This document shows, piece by piece, positions 9,682 to 17,553 of a stretch of 46,514 nucleotides of DNA. Location: assembly GCA_035936415.1 (NCBI GenBank), contig DASYWD010000419.1, forward strand, positions 1 through 46,514. The letters are read 5' to 3'. The position numbers and the translations under genes are program-made. Below the pieces are notes generated by a model. It worked only from the letters and a program-made list of their open reading frames with translations, was not told the DNA's origin and searched no databases. The DNA is from Longimicrobiaceae bacterium (GTDB lineage Bacteria; Gemmatimonadota; Gemmatimonadetes; Longimicrobiales; Longimicrobiaceae). Within the stretch, counting starts at the first letter, position 1; every line of letters starts with the position of its first letter.

Positions 9682-9960
9682 ATGCTGAGCCATCCGTCGC
9701 CAGACGAAGCACCTGAAGCAGCATCGCTCCGCGGCAGGATTTTCACGGACCTCGACCGCCTCGCCTTCGCGGTCGAGATGGAAGCCGCCGGCCACCTCCG
9801 CGAAGGGTGCGAGGAGGAGGCGGCACGGACCCACGCGATCCGGCTCGGCGTCCGCCTGGCGCAGCGGCTGGTCGCCGGCGTCTGGGCCGACGAGGTGGAC
9901 CGGCGCCTGGAGCGCTGGTCCGCCGAGTACGACGCCCGCCTCTCCCCCACGCAGCAATGA
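9682..9960 (+). CDS. Hypothetical 92-residue protein
   Basis: An ATG at 9682 opens a frame whose product is mostly amphipathic helix: FTDLDRLAFAVEMEAAGHLR, then THAIRLGVRLAQRLVAGVWA, then a Trp-containing acidic tail. Amino-acid composition and a steady third-position GC pattern suggest a real gene, but I recognise no domain and the ribosome binding site is poor. It converges with the glycosidase-like gene on the other strand, leaving 28 bp between the two stops. The open frame extends upstream, but that part is antisense to the molybdenum hydroxylase and not protein-like. Confidence 0.55.
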   Translation: MLSHPSPDEAPEAASLRGRIFTDLDRLAFAVEMEAAGHLREGCEEEAARTHAIRLGVRLAQRLVAGVWADEVDRRLERWSAEYDARLSPTQQ

Positions 9961-9988
9961 ACGCGGCGATCCCCTCACCGGAGGAGGT

Positions 9989-10894
9989 CTACCTCTGCTC
10001 GCCGGCGAGCTGAGGGACCGCGTAGCGCGCGGCCATGCGCGCGGCGAACTCCGCGAACTCCTCCGGGCGGCGCGGGGGCGCGGTGTGGTGGGCGCGCACG
10101 CCGCGGCTGGGCGGGGTGAAGCAGAGGGTGACGCAGACGTCGTACGGCTCCAGCGCCGACATCACCGTGTCGAACCACGCGTCCGAGCCCGGGATGTGGC
10201 TCTCGGCCCAGCTCAGGCCGGTGCGGACCTCGCGGACGCCCAGGCGCTCGAACCAGCGCACCGCCAGCTCCAGGGACCGCTCGTCTCCGTACTGGAACCA
10301 CTGGCAGATCCCGAACTCCGGCGAGTACGCTTCCAGCGCCTGCTTGGGAACGCCGTTCCAGCGGAGCAGCCCGAAGTGGAAGTGCCGGAAGTACGAGCTC
10401 CCCTCCGCCTGCTTGTGCCGGGTGGTGGCCTCGTACTCCGGGGCCAGGTCGAGCAGGGTGTACCAGTACACCTTTTCCCCGCGGAGCAGCTCGCGCGTGC
10501 GGCGCAGGCCCCAGGCGCCGGTCTCCTCCGCCGCGAACGAGGAGACGCCGGTCTCCGTCACCCACACCGGCTTGCCGAACTCGGCCCGGAGGGCGTCCAG
10601 CTTCGCCGGCCACTCCTCCGCGGGCCAGAGGTTCCAGTCCAGCGGGAAGCCGTGCACGGCCAGCACGTCCACCGCGTTCAGCGCGCCCAGCTCGCGCATG
10701 CGGCGCAGGAAGCCGGGGTCGATGGGGGAGATCCCCCCCAGCACGAGGGGGAGGCGTTCCGCGGTGCCCGCCGCGCGGATGGCCGCGGCGGCCTCGCGGA
10801 CCATGGAGGCGTAGACCGTCCAGCCCGGATCGAGCAGGAAGTCCCAGTGCGAGAGGTTGTTGGGCTCGTTCCAGAGCTTGATCGACGTTATCAA
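9989..10894 (-). CDS. Circularly permuted GH-A clan glycosidase-like protein
   Basis: A 301-residue TIM-barrel glycosidase-like protein resembling GH39/GH5 (beta-xylosidase-like) enzymes, with its halves in reversed order. It begins at the usual strand-4 motif, KLWNEPNNLSHWD, with the acid/base Glu at residue 10. It continues through strand 7, KPVWVTETG (nucleophile Glu about 114), and strand 8, WYTLLDL. Only then, after a short linker at 183-193, come strands 1-3: FGICQWF (194-200), EVRTGLSWAESH and CVTLCFTPPSRG. Both catalytic Glu are present, so activity is possible. The only usable in-frame start before the divergent gene is TTG at 10894, and no clear ribosome binding site precedes it. 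No signal peptide, so probably cytoplasmic. It is likely functionally tied to the divergent glycan operon. Confidence 0.75.
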   Translation of the reverse strand: MITSIKLWNEPNNLSHWDFLLDPGWTVYASMVREAAAAIRAAGTAERLPLVLGGISPIDPGFLRRMRELGALNAVDVLAVHGFPLDWNLWPAEEWPAKLDALRAEFGKPVWVTETGVSSFAAEETGAWGLRRTRELLRGEKVYWYTLLDLAPEYEATTRHKQAEGSSYFRHFHFGLLRWNGVPKQALEAYSPEFGICQWFQYGDERSLELAVRWFERLGVREVRTGLSWAESHIPGSDAWFDTVMSALEPYDVCVTLCFTPPSRGVRAHHTAPPRRPEEFAEFAARMAARYAVPQLAGEQR

Positions 10895-10911
10895 CGGAAG
10901 GGAGGTGTGGA

Positions 10912-12039
10912 GTGGCGGAACGAAACGTCCTGGTGACCGGCGGGGCAGGGTTCGTCGGGAGCCACCTGGTGGATGCGCTGGTCGCGCGGGGCGACCGGGT
11001 GCGGGTCCTGGACAACCTGGACCCCCAGGTGCACGGCCCCGAGCGGCGCCGTCCGGCCTGGCTGTCGGAGGAGGCCGAGCTGGTGGTGGGCGACGTGCGC
11101 GACCGCGACGCCTGGGACCGCTCGCTGCGCGGCGTGGAGGTGGTCTACCACCTGGCCGCGGCGGTCGGCGTGGGGCAGTCAATGTACCAGATCGCCGACT
11201 ACACGGCAACGAACACCATGGGCACCGCGCACCTCCTCCAGGCCCTGGTGGACCGGGAGATGGAGCTGCAGCGGCTGGTGGTCGCCAGCTCCATGTCCAT
11301 CTACGGCGAGGGGCGCTACATTCGCGAGGACGGGCGCGAGCCCACCGCCGCGCGGCGCTCCGCGGACCGGCTGCGCGCGCACGACTGGGAGATGCGCGAC
11401 CCGGACGGCGCCCCGCTGCGCCCCGTCCCCACCGACGAGGACAAGCCGCTGGACCCCACCTCCATCTACGCGCTGACCAAGGCGGACCAGGAGAAGATGG
11501 TCCTGCAGATCGGCGAGGCGTACGGGATTCCCAGCGTGGCGCTGCGCTTCTTCAACATCTACGGGCCGCGCCAGTCGCTCTCGAACCCGTACACGGGGGT
11601 GGCGGCCATCTTCAGCTCGCGCCTGCTCAACGGGGAGCCGCCGCTCATCTTCGAGGACGGCGAGCAGAAGCGCGACTTCGTTTCCGTCTACGACATCGTC
11701 CGCGCGCTGCTCCTGGCCGCGGAGGAGCCGGGCGCGGTGGGCCAGGCGCTCAACGTGGGCTCCGGGCACCCGGTCACGGTGCGCGAGGTGGCGTCCACGC
11801 TCGCGCAGGTGCTTGGCGTGGACGTTGCACCCCAGGTGACCGGCCGCTACCGTGTGGGCGACATACGCAACTGTTTCGCGGACATCTCCCGGGCGAGGGA
11901 GGCGATGGGATACGAGCCGCAGGTGTCGTTCGAAGAGGGGATGAGGGACCTGGTGGCCTGGCTCCAGGAGCAGGAGAGGCCCGAGGATGGGGTCGAACGC
12001 CATGCGGCGGAGCTCGCCGCGCGTGGGCTCACGCTGTGA
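10912..12039 (+). CDS. NAD-dependent sugar-nucleotide epimerase/dehydratase (extended SDR)
   Basis: A 375-residue extended short-chain dehydrogenase. The NAD motif GGAGFVGSH is at the N-terminus, the active-site triad is Ser (SSMSIYG) with Tyr-X3-Lys in YALTKADQ, and RFFNIYGPRQ follows. It resembles dTDP-L-rhamnose 4-epimerase and UDP-glucose 4-epimerase relatives; the substrate is not decided. GTG start at 10912, 7 bp after a strong Shine-Dalgarno (GGAAGGGAGG at 10896-10905). It is the first gene of a plus-strand operon and lies head to head with the permuted glycosidase, only 17 bp apart, so the operon promoter must lie inside that neighbour. Confidence 0.9.
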   Translation: MAERNVLVTGGAGFVGSHLVDALVARGDRVRVLDNLDPQVHGPERRRPAWLSEEAELVVGDVRDRDAWDRSLRGVEVVYHLAAAVGVGQSMYQIADYTATNTMGTAHLLQALVDREMELQRLVVASSMSIYGEGRYIREDGREPTAARRSADRLRAHDWEMRDPDGAPLRPVPTDEDKPLDPTSIYALTKADQEKMVLQIGEAYGIPSVALRFFNIYGPRQSLSNPYTGVAAIFSSRLLNGEPPLIFEDGEQKRDFVSVYDIVRALLLAAEEPGAVGQALNVGSGHPVTVREVASTLAQVLGVDVAPQVTGRYRVGDIRNCFADISRAREAMGYEPQVSFEEGMRDLVAWLQEQERPEDGVERHAAELAARGLTL

Positions 12040-12053
12040 GGAAGGGGGAGACG

Positions 12054-13145
12054 ATGAGGAAGCGGGAGTACACTCTGATCACGGGCGGCGCGGGGTTCGT
12101 CGGCTGCAACCTGGCCGACGCGCTCCTGGCGGACGGTGAGCCGGTGGTGATCGCGGACAACCTCTCCCGCGCGGGGGTGCAGCACAACGCGCGCTGGCTG
12201 CGGGAGACGCACGGCGACCGGGTGCGGGTGGAGAAGGCCGACGTCCGCGACGCGGACCGGATCCGGGCCCTGGTGCAGGGGGCGAAGCAGGTCTACCACC
12301 TCGCGGCGCAGGTGGCGGTGACCACCTCGCTCGAGGATCCGGCGCTGGACCTGGAGACCAACGTCATCGGCACCTTCAACGTGCTGGAGGCGGCGCGCTC
12401 CATGCACGTTCCGCCGCCGGTGCTCTTCACCTCCACCAACAAGGTGTACGGGGGGATGGAGGAGGTGCGGACGGAGCTGCACGGCGAGGCCTACCGCTAC
12501 GCCGACGGCCGCCGGGGGGTGAGCGAGGCGGCGCCGCTCGACTTCCACTCTCCGTACGGCTGCTCCAAGGGAGCCGCGGACCAGTACGTCCGCGACTACG
12601 CCCGCATCTTCGGGCTCCCCACGGTGGTGTTCCGGATGAGCTGCATCTACGGGACCCGCCAGTTCGGGACGGAGGACCAGGGGTGGGTGGCGCACTTCGC
12701 CCGCTCCATCCTGGGCGGGGAGCCCATCACGGTGTACGGCGACGGCTGCCAGGTGCGCGACATCCTCTGGGTGGAGGACCTGGTGCGCGCCATGCGCGAG
12801 GCCATGGCCCGCATCGACACCGTCTCCGGCGAGGTGTTCAACCTGGGCGGCGGGGCGGAGAACGCCGTGTCCGTGCGCGGCGTCATCGACCGGCTGCGGG
12901 AGATCGCCGACTCGGACGTCCCCGTCCTCATGTCGGACTGGCGGCCGGGAGACCAGCGGGTGTACGTGTCCGACACGGCCAAGGCGGAAAGGGCGCTGGG
13001 GTGGAACCAGACGGTGGGGTGGGAGGAGGGGCTGGAGCGGCTCGTGGCGTGGCTGCACGACGCGGACCTGACCACGCCGGTGCTCCCGCTGAGCGCCGGG
13101 GCCCGGGTGGGGGCGCGTCCCGCGATGGCGAAGGTGGCGCCGTGA
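12054..13145 (+). CDS. CDP-paratose 2-epimerase-like SDR
   Basis: A 363-residue extended SDR. The NAD motif GGAGFVGCN, the catalytic Tyr-X3-Lys in SPYGCSKGAADQYVRDYAR and the following FRMSCIYGTRQFGTEDQGW are hallmarks of the CDP-paratose 2-epimerase (TyvE-like) branch. Such enzymes invert C2 of a nucleotide sugar by transient oxidation with tightly bound NAD. It begins with ATG at 12054 after GGAAGGGGGAG, 14 bp behind the first epimerase. It ends with a 4-bp overlap into the dehydrogenase gene. Two different epimerases in a row point to synthesis of an unusual sugar. Confidence 0.88.
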   Translation: MRKREYTLITGGAGFVGCNLADALLADGEPVVIADNLSRAGVQHNARWLRETHGDRVRVEKADVRDADRIRALVQGAKQVYHLAAQVAVTTSLEDPALDLETNVIGTFNVLEAARSMHVPPPVLFTSTNKVYGGMEEVRTELHGEAYRYADGRRGVSEAAPLDFHSPYGCSKGAADQYVRDYARIFGLPTVVFRMSCIYGTRQFGTEDQGWVAHFARSILGGEPITVYGDGCQVRDILWVEDLVRAMREAMARIDTVSGEVFNLGGGAENAVSVRGVIDRLREIADSDVPVLMSDWRPGDQRVYVSDTAKAERALGWNQTVGWEEGLERLVAWLHDADLTTPVLPLSAGARVGARPAMAKVAP

Positions 13146-14122
13146 GCGTGCTCGCCGCGACGGGGACGATGCGGGCTGCCGTGGTCGCCGCGCCGGGGCA
13201 GGTGCGGATGGAAGAGGTGGAGGTCCCCGAGCCCGGGCCGGGGCAGGTGCGGGTGCGGCTGGAGGGGTGCGGCGTCTGCGCCTCCAACCTGACGCCGTGG
13301 GCCGGGCCGGAGTGGATGCAGTTCCCCACCCAGCCCGGCGACCTGGGGCACGAGGGGTGGGGCGTGGTGGACGCCGTCGGCGACGGCGTGGACACCGTCT
13401 CCGTGGGCCAGCGCGTGGCGGCGCTCTCCTACCGGTCGTACGCGGAGTACGACCTGGCGGACGCGGACGCCGTGGTGCCGCTCCCGGACTCCCTGGCGGG
13501 GCAGCCCTTCCCGGGCGAGCCGCTGGGGTGCGCCATGAACATCTTCCGCCGCAGCGAGATCCGGGCCGGGCAGACGGTCGCCATCGTGGGGATCGGCTTC
13601 CTGGGCGCCATCCTCACCCGGCTCGCCACCGACGCCGGCGCGCGTGTGATCGCCGTCTCCCGGCGCCCCTTCTCGCTGGAGGTGGCCCGCGGGATGGGCG
13701 CCGCCGAGACGATCCCGATGGACGACCACAATCGGATCATCGAAAGGGTGAAGGATCTCACTGGCGGCGTCTTCTGCGACCGCGTGATCGAGGCCGTGGG
13801 CAAGCAGTGGCCGCTCGACCTCTCCGCGGAGCTGACCCGGGAGCGCGGTCGGCTGATCGTGGCCGGCTACCACCAGGACGGGCCGCGGCAGGTGAACATG
13901 TGGCTCTGGAACTGGCGCGGCCTGGACGTGATCAACGCCCACGAGCGCGACCCGAAGGTCTACGTCCAGGGGATCCGCGAGGCCGTGGACGCCGTCGCCA
14001 GCGGCCGCCTGGACCCGACCCCCCTCTACACGCACACCTTCCCGCTCGACCGGCTGGACGACGCGCTCAACGCCACCCGCGACCGGCCCGACGGGTTTCT
14101 CAAAGCGCTCGTGATCCCCTGA
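13142..14122 (+). CDS. Medium-chain (zinc-type) alcohol dehydrogenase
   Basis: A 326-residue MDR-superfamily protein with the N-terminal GroES-like domain (LEGCGVCASN with the catalytic zinc Cys, then LGHEGWGVV) and the Rossmann domain VAIVGIGFLGAI. It resembles sorbitol or threonine dehydrogenase-type enzymes and probably oxidises or reduces a sugar hydroxyl. The structural-zinc cysteine loop is absent, as in several cluster-borne MDRs. The GTG at 13142 overlaps the preceding TGA (GTGA). An ATG at 13169 is the alternative start and would lose nine residues. The ATG of the next gene shares its first base with this stop. Confidence 0.85.
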   Translation: MSVLAATGTMRAAVVAAPGQVRMEEVEVPEPGPGQVRVRLEGCGVCASNLTPWAGPEWMQFPTQPGDLGHEGWGVVDAVGDGVDTVSVGQRVAALSYRSYAEYDLADADAVVPLPDSLAGQPFPGEPLGCAMNIFRRSEIRAGQTVAIVGIGFLGAILTRLATDAGARVIAVSRRPFSLEVARGMGAAETIPMDDHNRIIERVKDLTGGVFCDRVIEAVGKQWPLDLSAELTRERGRLIVAGYHQDGPRQVNMWLWNWRGLDVINAHERDPKVYVQGIREAVDAVASGRLDPTPLYTHTFPLDRLDDALNATRDRPDGFLKALVIP

Positions 14123-15150
14123 TGACACAGGTCCTGCTCGACGAATCCGCCGTGGTGCCCTTGACCGACCGTCCGCGCCTCGGCTTCCTCGGCGTGGGCT
14201 GGATCGGGCGGCACCGGATGGAGGCCATCGTCCGCACCGGCGCGGCGGAGGTGGCCGCCATCGCCGACCCGTCGCCGGAGATGGCCGCGGAGGCGGGGAA
14301 GCTCGCGCCCGGCGCGGAGCGGGTGGGGTCGCTGGACGACCTGCTGGACGCGGGCGTCGACGGGGTGGTGATCGCCACGCCCAGCGCGCTGCACGCGGAG
14401 CAGTCCATCCGGGCGCTGGAGCGCGGGGTGGCGGTGTTCTGCCAGAAGCCGCTGGGGCGCACCGCGGAGGAGGTGCGGCGGGTGGTGGACGCCGCGCGCG
14501 CCGCGGACCGGCTGCTGGCCGTGGACCTCTCCTACCGCTTCACCAAGGGGATGCGGCGCATCCGCGAGGTGGTGGACTCCGGCGAGCTGGGGCGGATCTA
14601 CGCGGTGGACCTCGTCTTCCACAACGCCTACGGGCCGGACAAGCCCTGGTTCTACGACCCGGCGCTCTCCGGCGGCGGGTGCGTCATGGACCTGGGCGTC
14701 CACCTGGTGGACCTGGCGCTCTGGACCCTGGGCTTCCCCGCGGTGGAGGAGGTCTCCGGGAAGCTGTTCTCGGGGGGCGAGCCGCTGGGCGCCGATCCGG
14801 ACCGGTGCGAGGACTACGCGGTGGCCACCCTGGAGCTGGGAACAGGTGCGGCGGTGCGGCTCGCCTGCTCCTGGCGCCTGCAGGCGGGGTGCGACGCGGT
14901 GATCTCGGCCGACTTCTACGGCACCGGGGGCGGTGCGCGCTTGAGCAACGTGAACGGCTCCTTCTACGACTTCACCGCCGAGCGCTTCCGCGGCACCGCC
15001 CGCGAGACGCTCGCCACGCCGCCGGACGAGTGGGGCGGACGCGCCGCGGCGGACTGGGCGGAGCGGCTGGCCGCCGGCGAGCGCTTCGACCCCGCCGCCG
15101 AGCGGCTGGTGGAGGTGGCGGAGGTCCTGGACCGCATCTACCGAAGGTGA
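14122..15150 (+). CDS. Gfo/Idh/MocA-family oxidoreductase
   Basis: A 342-residue NAD(P)-dependent oxidoreductase. The Rossmann motif GFLGVGWIGRHRM begins near residue 20, CQKPLGR gives a QKP variant of the EKP motif, and the C-terminal sheet domain contains GGGCVMDLGVHLVDLALW with the likely catalytic Asp/His. With the preceding MDR dehydrogenase it could carry out a keto-sugar oxidation and reduction on a nucleotide sugar. The ATG lies on the stop codon of the MDR gene (TGATG). It is followed by a 136-bp gap holding a palindromic element, the only sizeable break in this operon. Confidence 0.88.
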   Translation: MTQVLLDESAVVPLTDRPRLGFLGVGWIGRHRMEAIVRTGAAEVAAIADPSPEMAAEAGKLAPGAERVGSLDDLLDAGVDGVVIATPSALHAEQSIRALERGVAVFCQKPLGRTAEEVRRVVDAARAADRLLAVDLSYRFTKGMRRIREVVDSGELGRIYAVDLVFHNAYGPDKPWFYDPALSGGGCVMDLGVHLVDLALWTLGFPAVEEVSGKLFSGGEPLGADPDRCEDYAVATLELGTGAAVRLACSWRLQAGCDAVISADFYGTGGGARLSNVNGSFYDFTAERFRGTARETLATPPDEWGGRAAADWAERLAAGERFDPAAERLVEVAEVLDRIYRR

Positions 15151-15151
15151 G

Positions 15152-15276
15152 AATGCCATCGATAAAGGGCGCATCTCTGCGTTGCTGCTCGTCGGGGCTC
15201 CCTGCGGCGTACAACGACGTACGCCTCGGTCGCCCCTCCTCGCGCGCCTTGATCTGCGCCCTTTCTCTTCGGCATT
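15152..15276. repeat. 125-bp imperfect palindromic element
   Basis: The gap between the oxidoreductase and the first glycosyltransferase can fold into one long hairpin. The outer arms are AATGCC (15152-15157) with GGCATT (15271-15276). Next is a perfect 10-bp pair, AAAGGGCGCA (15164-15173) with TGCGCCCTTT (15255-15264). The tip is GGCGTAC with GTACGCC around a short loop near 15206-15225. Between these the arms are only partly complementary. The form (long symmetric arms, no ORF) fits a dispersed palindromic or MITE-like element rather than a simple terminator. In RNA it could act as a processing or attenuation site that sets the ratio of sugar-modifying enzymes to glycosyltransferases. Confidence 0.65.
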
Positions 15277-15286
15277 GGGTGCCCAC

Positions 15287-16414
15287 ATGAGGATCTTCCT
15301 TTCCACCGACACGGTGGGCGGGGTGTGGGACCACACCGTGACCCTCGCGCGCGAGCTGCACCACGCCGGGCACCAGGTGCTGGTGGCCGTGCTGGGCGAG
15401 CCGCGCGACGAGCGGCTGGCGCACCTCCCCGTGGGCGTGGAGGTGACCTGGCGCCGCTACCGGCTGGAGTGGATGCCGGACGCGGCGGAGGACGTGGCCG
15501 CGGCGGGGGCGTGGCTGCGGCGCACCGCGGAGCTCTGGGAGGCGGACGTGGTCCACCTCAACCAGATGGCGTATGCGGCGGAGAAGTTCGCCGCGCCGGT
15601 GCTGCTGGCGGTGCACAGCGACGTGCTCTCCTGGTTCGGGGAGACGCTGGGCCAGGCGGCGCCCGCGGAGTTCGCGCCATACGAGCGGTGGGTGCGCGCG
15701 GGGATCGCCGCCGCGGACGCGGTCGTCACGCCCACCGCCTACCAGTCGGAGCTGGTGCGGCGGCACTTCGGGCGCGCGGCGGACCGGGTGGTCCACAACG
15801 GCGTGCAGGCCCCGGTGGGGGAGCCCCCGCTGCGCGCCGGGGCGCTGGTGGTCTCGGCGGGGCGGGCGTGGGACCCCGCCAAGGGCGGGCGGGTGCTGGA
15901 CCGGGCGGCGGGGATCCTGGGGGACGTGATGGGCGCCGCCGCGCCCCCGGTGCACCTCCTGGGGGAGACGGTCTCGCCGCAGGGGGAGCGCTTCACCGCG
16001 GAGCACCTGGTGACGCACGGGCGGGTGGAGCGGGCGGAGGTGGACGCGTGGCTGGGCCGCGCGACCGTGTACGTGGGCGCCTCGCTGTACGAGCCCTTCG
16101 GGCTGGCGCCGCTGGAGGCGGCGCTGCACGGGTGCGCGCTGGTGCTCAGCGACATCGGCTCCTTCCGCGAGCTGTGGAAGGGGTGCGCCGTGTTCTTCCC
16201 CGCGGGCGACGCGGAGGCGCTCGCCAACGCCATCCTCCAGCTCCGCCACGACCCGGAGCGGTGCGCGAAGCTCGCCGCAGGGGCCCGCACCCGGGCGCTC
16301 CGCCGCTACACCGCGAAGCGCATGGCCGCGGAGTACGCGGCGCTCTACCAGGACGTGATCGCGGCGCACGCCGCCTCCCGGGTGTCCCCGCAGAAGGTGG
16401 TGTCCGTCGCATGA
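15287..16414 (+). CDS. GT4-like glycosyltransferase
   Basis: A 375-residue GT-B glycosyltransferase. The N-terminal STDTVGGVWDHTVTLARELH gives the gly-rich acceptor-side loop of starch-synthase/GT4-like enzymes. The C-terminal half has VVSAGRAWDPAKGG and the nucleotide-sugar motif EPFGLAPLEAA, with the E-X7-E pair. It would transfer a sugar from an activated donor in the cytoplasm; donor and acceptor are unknown. ATG at 15287, just after the palindromic element, with only a weak ribosome binding site. The stop overlaps the start of the next glycosyltransferase (ATGA). Confidence 0.88.
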   Translation: MRIFLSTDTVGGVWDHTVTLARELHHAGHQVLVAVLGEPRDERLAHLPVGVEVTWRRYRLEWMPDAAEDVAAAGAWLRRTAELWEADVVHLNQMAYAAEKFAAPVLLAVHSDVLSWFGETLGQAAPAEFAPYERWVRAGIAAADAVVTPTAYQSELVRRHFGRAADRVVHNGVQAPVGEPPLRAGALVVSAGRAWDPAKGGRVLDRAAGILGDVMGAAAPPVHLLGETVSPQGERFTAEHLVTHGRVERAEVDAWLGRATVYVGASLYEPFGLAPLEAALHGCALVLSDIGSFRELWKGCAVFFPAGDAEALANAILQLRHDPERCAKLAAGARTRALRRYTAKRMAAEYAALYQDVIAAHAASRVSPQKVVSVA

Positions 16415-17553
16415 GGTTCGTCTTCTTCGTACACAGCGCCGTCTCCGACTGGAACCACGGCAACGCGCACTTCCTCCGCGGGCTGATGAGCTCGCTCACG
16501 CGGATGGGGCACGCGGTCACCAGCTGGGAGCCGCGCCGCGCCTGGTCGCTGGAAAACCTCCTCGCCGACCACGGGATCGGCCCGGTGGTGGAGTTCGCGC
16601 GGGGGTACCCCGAGATCGAGGTCCGCTCCTACGACGCGCAGGAGGGCCCCGCGCTCGCGGAGACGCTGCGCGCGGCCACCGCCGACGCGGACGTGGTGCT
16701 GGTCCACGAGTGGAACGAGCCGCACGTGGTCAACACCCTGGCGGACGTGGTCCCGGGGAGCGCGCTGCGCATCTTCCACGACACGCACCACCGCCCCTGG
16801 AGCCAGCCGGAGACGATCGCCCGCTTCCACCTGGGCGCCTACGACGGCGTCCTGGCCTTCGGCGACGTGCTCCGCGACGTGTACCGCGAGCGCTTCGCCG
16901 TGGAGCGGGCCTGGACCTTCCACGAGGCCGCGGACCACCTCCGCTTCCGCCCGCTGGACCGCCCGAAGACGCAGGACGTGGTCTGGATCGGCAACTGGGG
17001 CGACGAGGAGCGCACCGAGGAGCTGCGCTCCTTCTGGCTGGACTCGGCGCGGCGCTTCCCGGAGCTGCGCTGGGTGGCCCACGGCGTCCGCTACCCTGAG
17101 TACGCGCTGGCGGAGCTGCAGGACGCGGGGGTGGAGTTCCGCGGCTGGGCGCCCTCGCTCTGCGTGCCGGAGGTCTTCGCGGCCTCGCGGGCGACGCTGC
17201 ACGTCCCCCGGCGCGCGTACGTGCAGGCGCTGGCGGGGATCCCCACCATCCGCGTCTTCGAGGCGCTGGCCTGCGGGATCCCGCTGGTCTCCGCGCCCTG
17301 GCTGGACGCGGAAGGGCTGTTCCGCCCCGGCGACTATGCGGTGGCCGCGACGCCGACGGAGATGGCCGAGCGGCTGCACCGCTTCTGCACCGACGACGAC
17401 GCGCGGGCCGAGCAGGCGGCGCGCGGCCTGGAGACGATCCTCGCGCGACACACCTGCGACCACCGCGCAGCGCAGCTCCTGGAGATCGTGGAGGAGCTGG
17501 GGGCGGCGGGGAGCGCGGGCACCACGACTTCTGCGGAGGCTGCATGCACCTGA
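16411..17553 (+). CDS. CgeB-like glycosyltransferase 1 of 3
   Basis: A 380-residue GT-B protein of the CgeB/Glyco_trans_1_2 group. The start VFFVHSAVSDWNHGNAHFLR has the Asn-His-Gly loop shared with its two downstream relatives. The C-terminal domain ends with the group's signature, IRVFEALACGIPLVSAPW, then LFRPGDY. CgeB proteins are known from spore-surface glycosylation in Bacillus, but the family is widespread and mostly uncharacterised. ATG at 16411 with a 4-bp overlap to the previous gene; its 3' end overlaps the next gene by 10 bp. It is more diverged from the other two than they are from each other. Confidence 0.8.
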   Translation: MRFVFFVHSAVSDWNHGNAHFLRGLMSSLTRMGHAVTSWEPRRAWSLENLLADHGIGPVVEFARGYPEIEVRSYDAQEGPALAETLRAATADADVVLVHEWNEPHVVNTLADVVPGSALRIFHDTHHRPWSQPETIARFHLGAYDGVLAFGDVLRDVYRERFAVERAWTFHEAADHLRFRPLDRPKTQDVVWIGNWGDEERTEELRSFWLDSARRFPELRWVAHGVRYPEYALAELQDAGVEFRGWAPSLCVPEVFAASRATLHVPRRAYVQALAGIPTIRVFEALACGIPLVSAPWLDAEGLFRPGDYAVAATPTEMAERLHRFCTDDDARAEQAARGLETILARHTCDHRAAQLLEIVEELGAAGSAGTTTSAEAACT

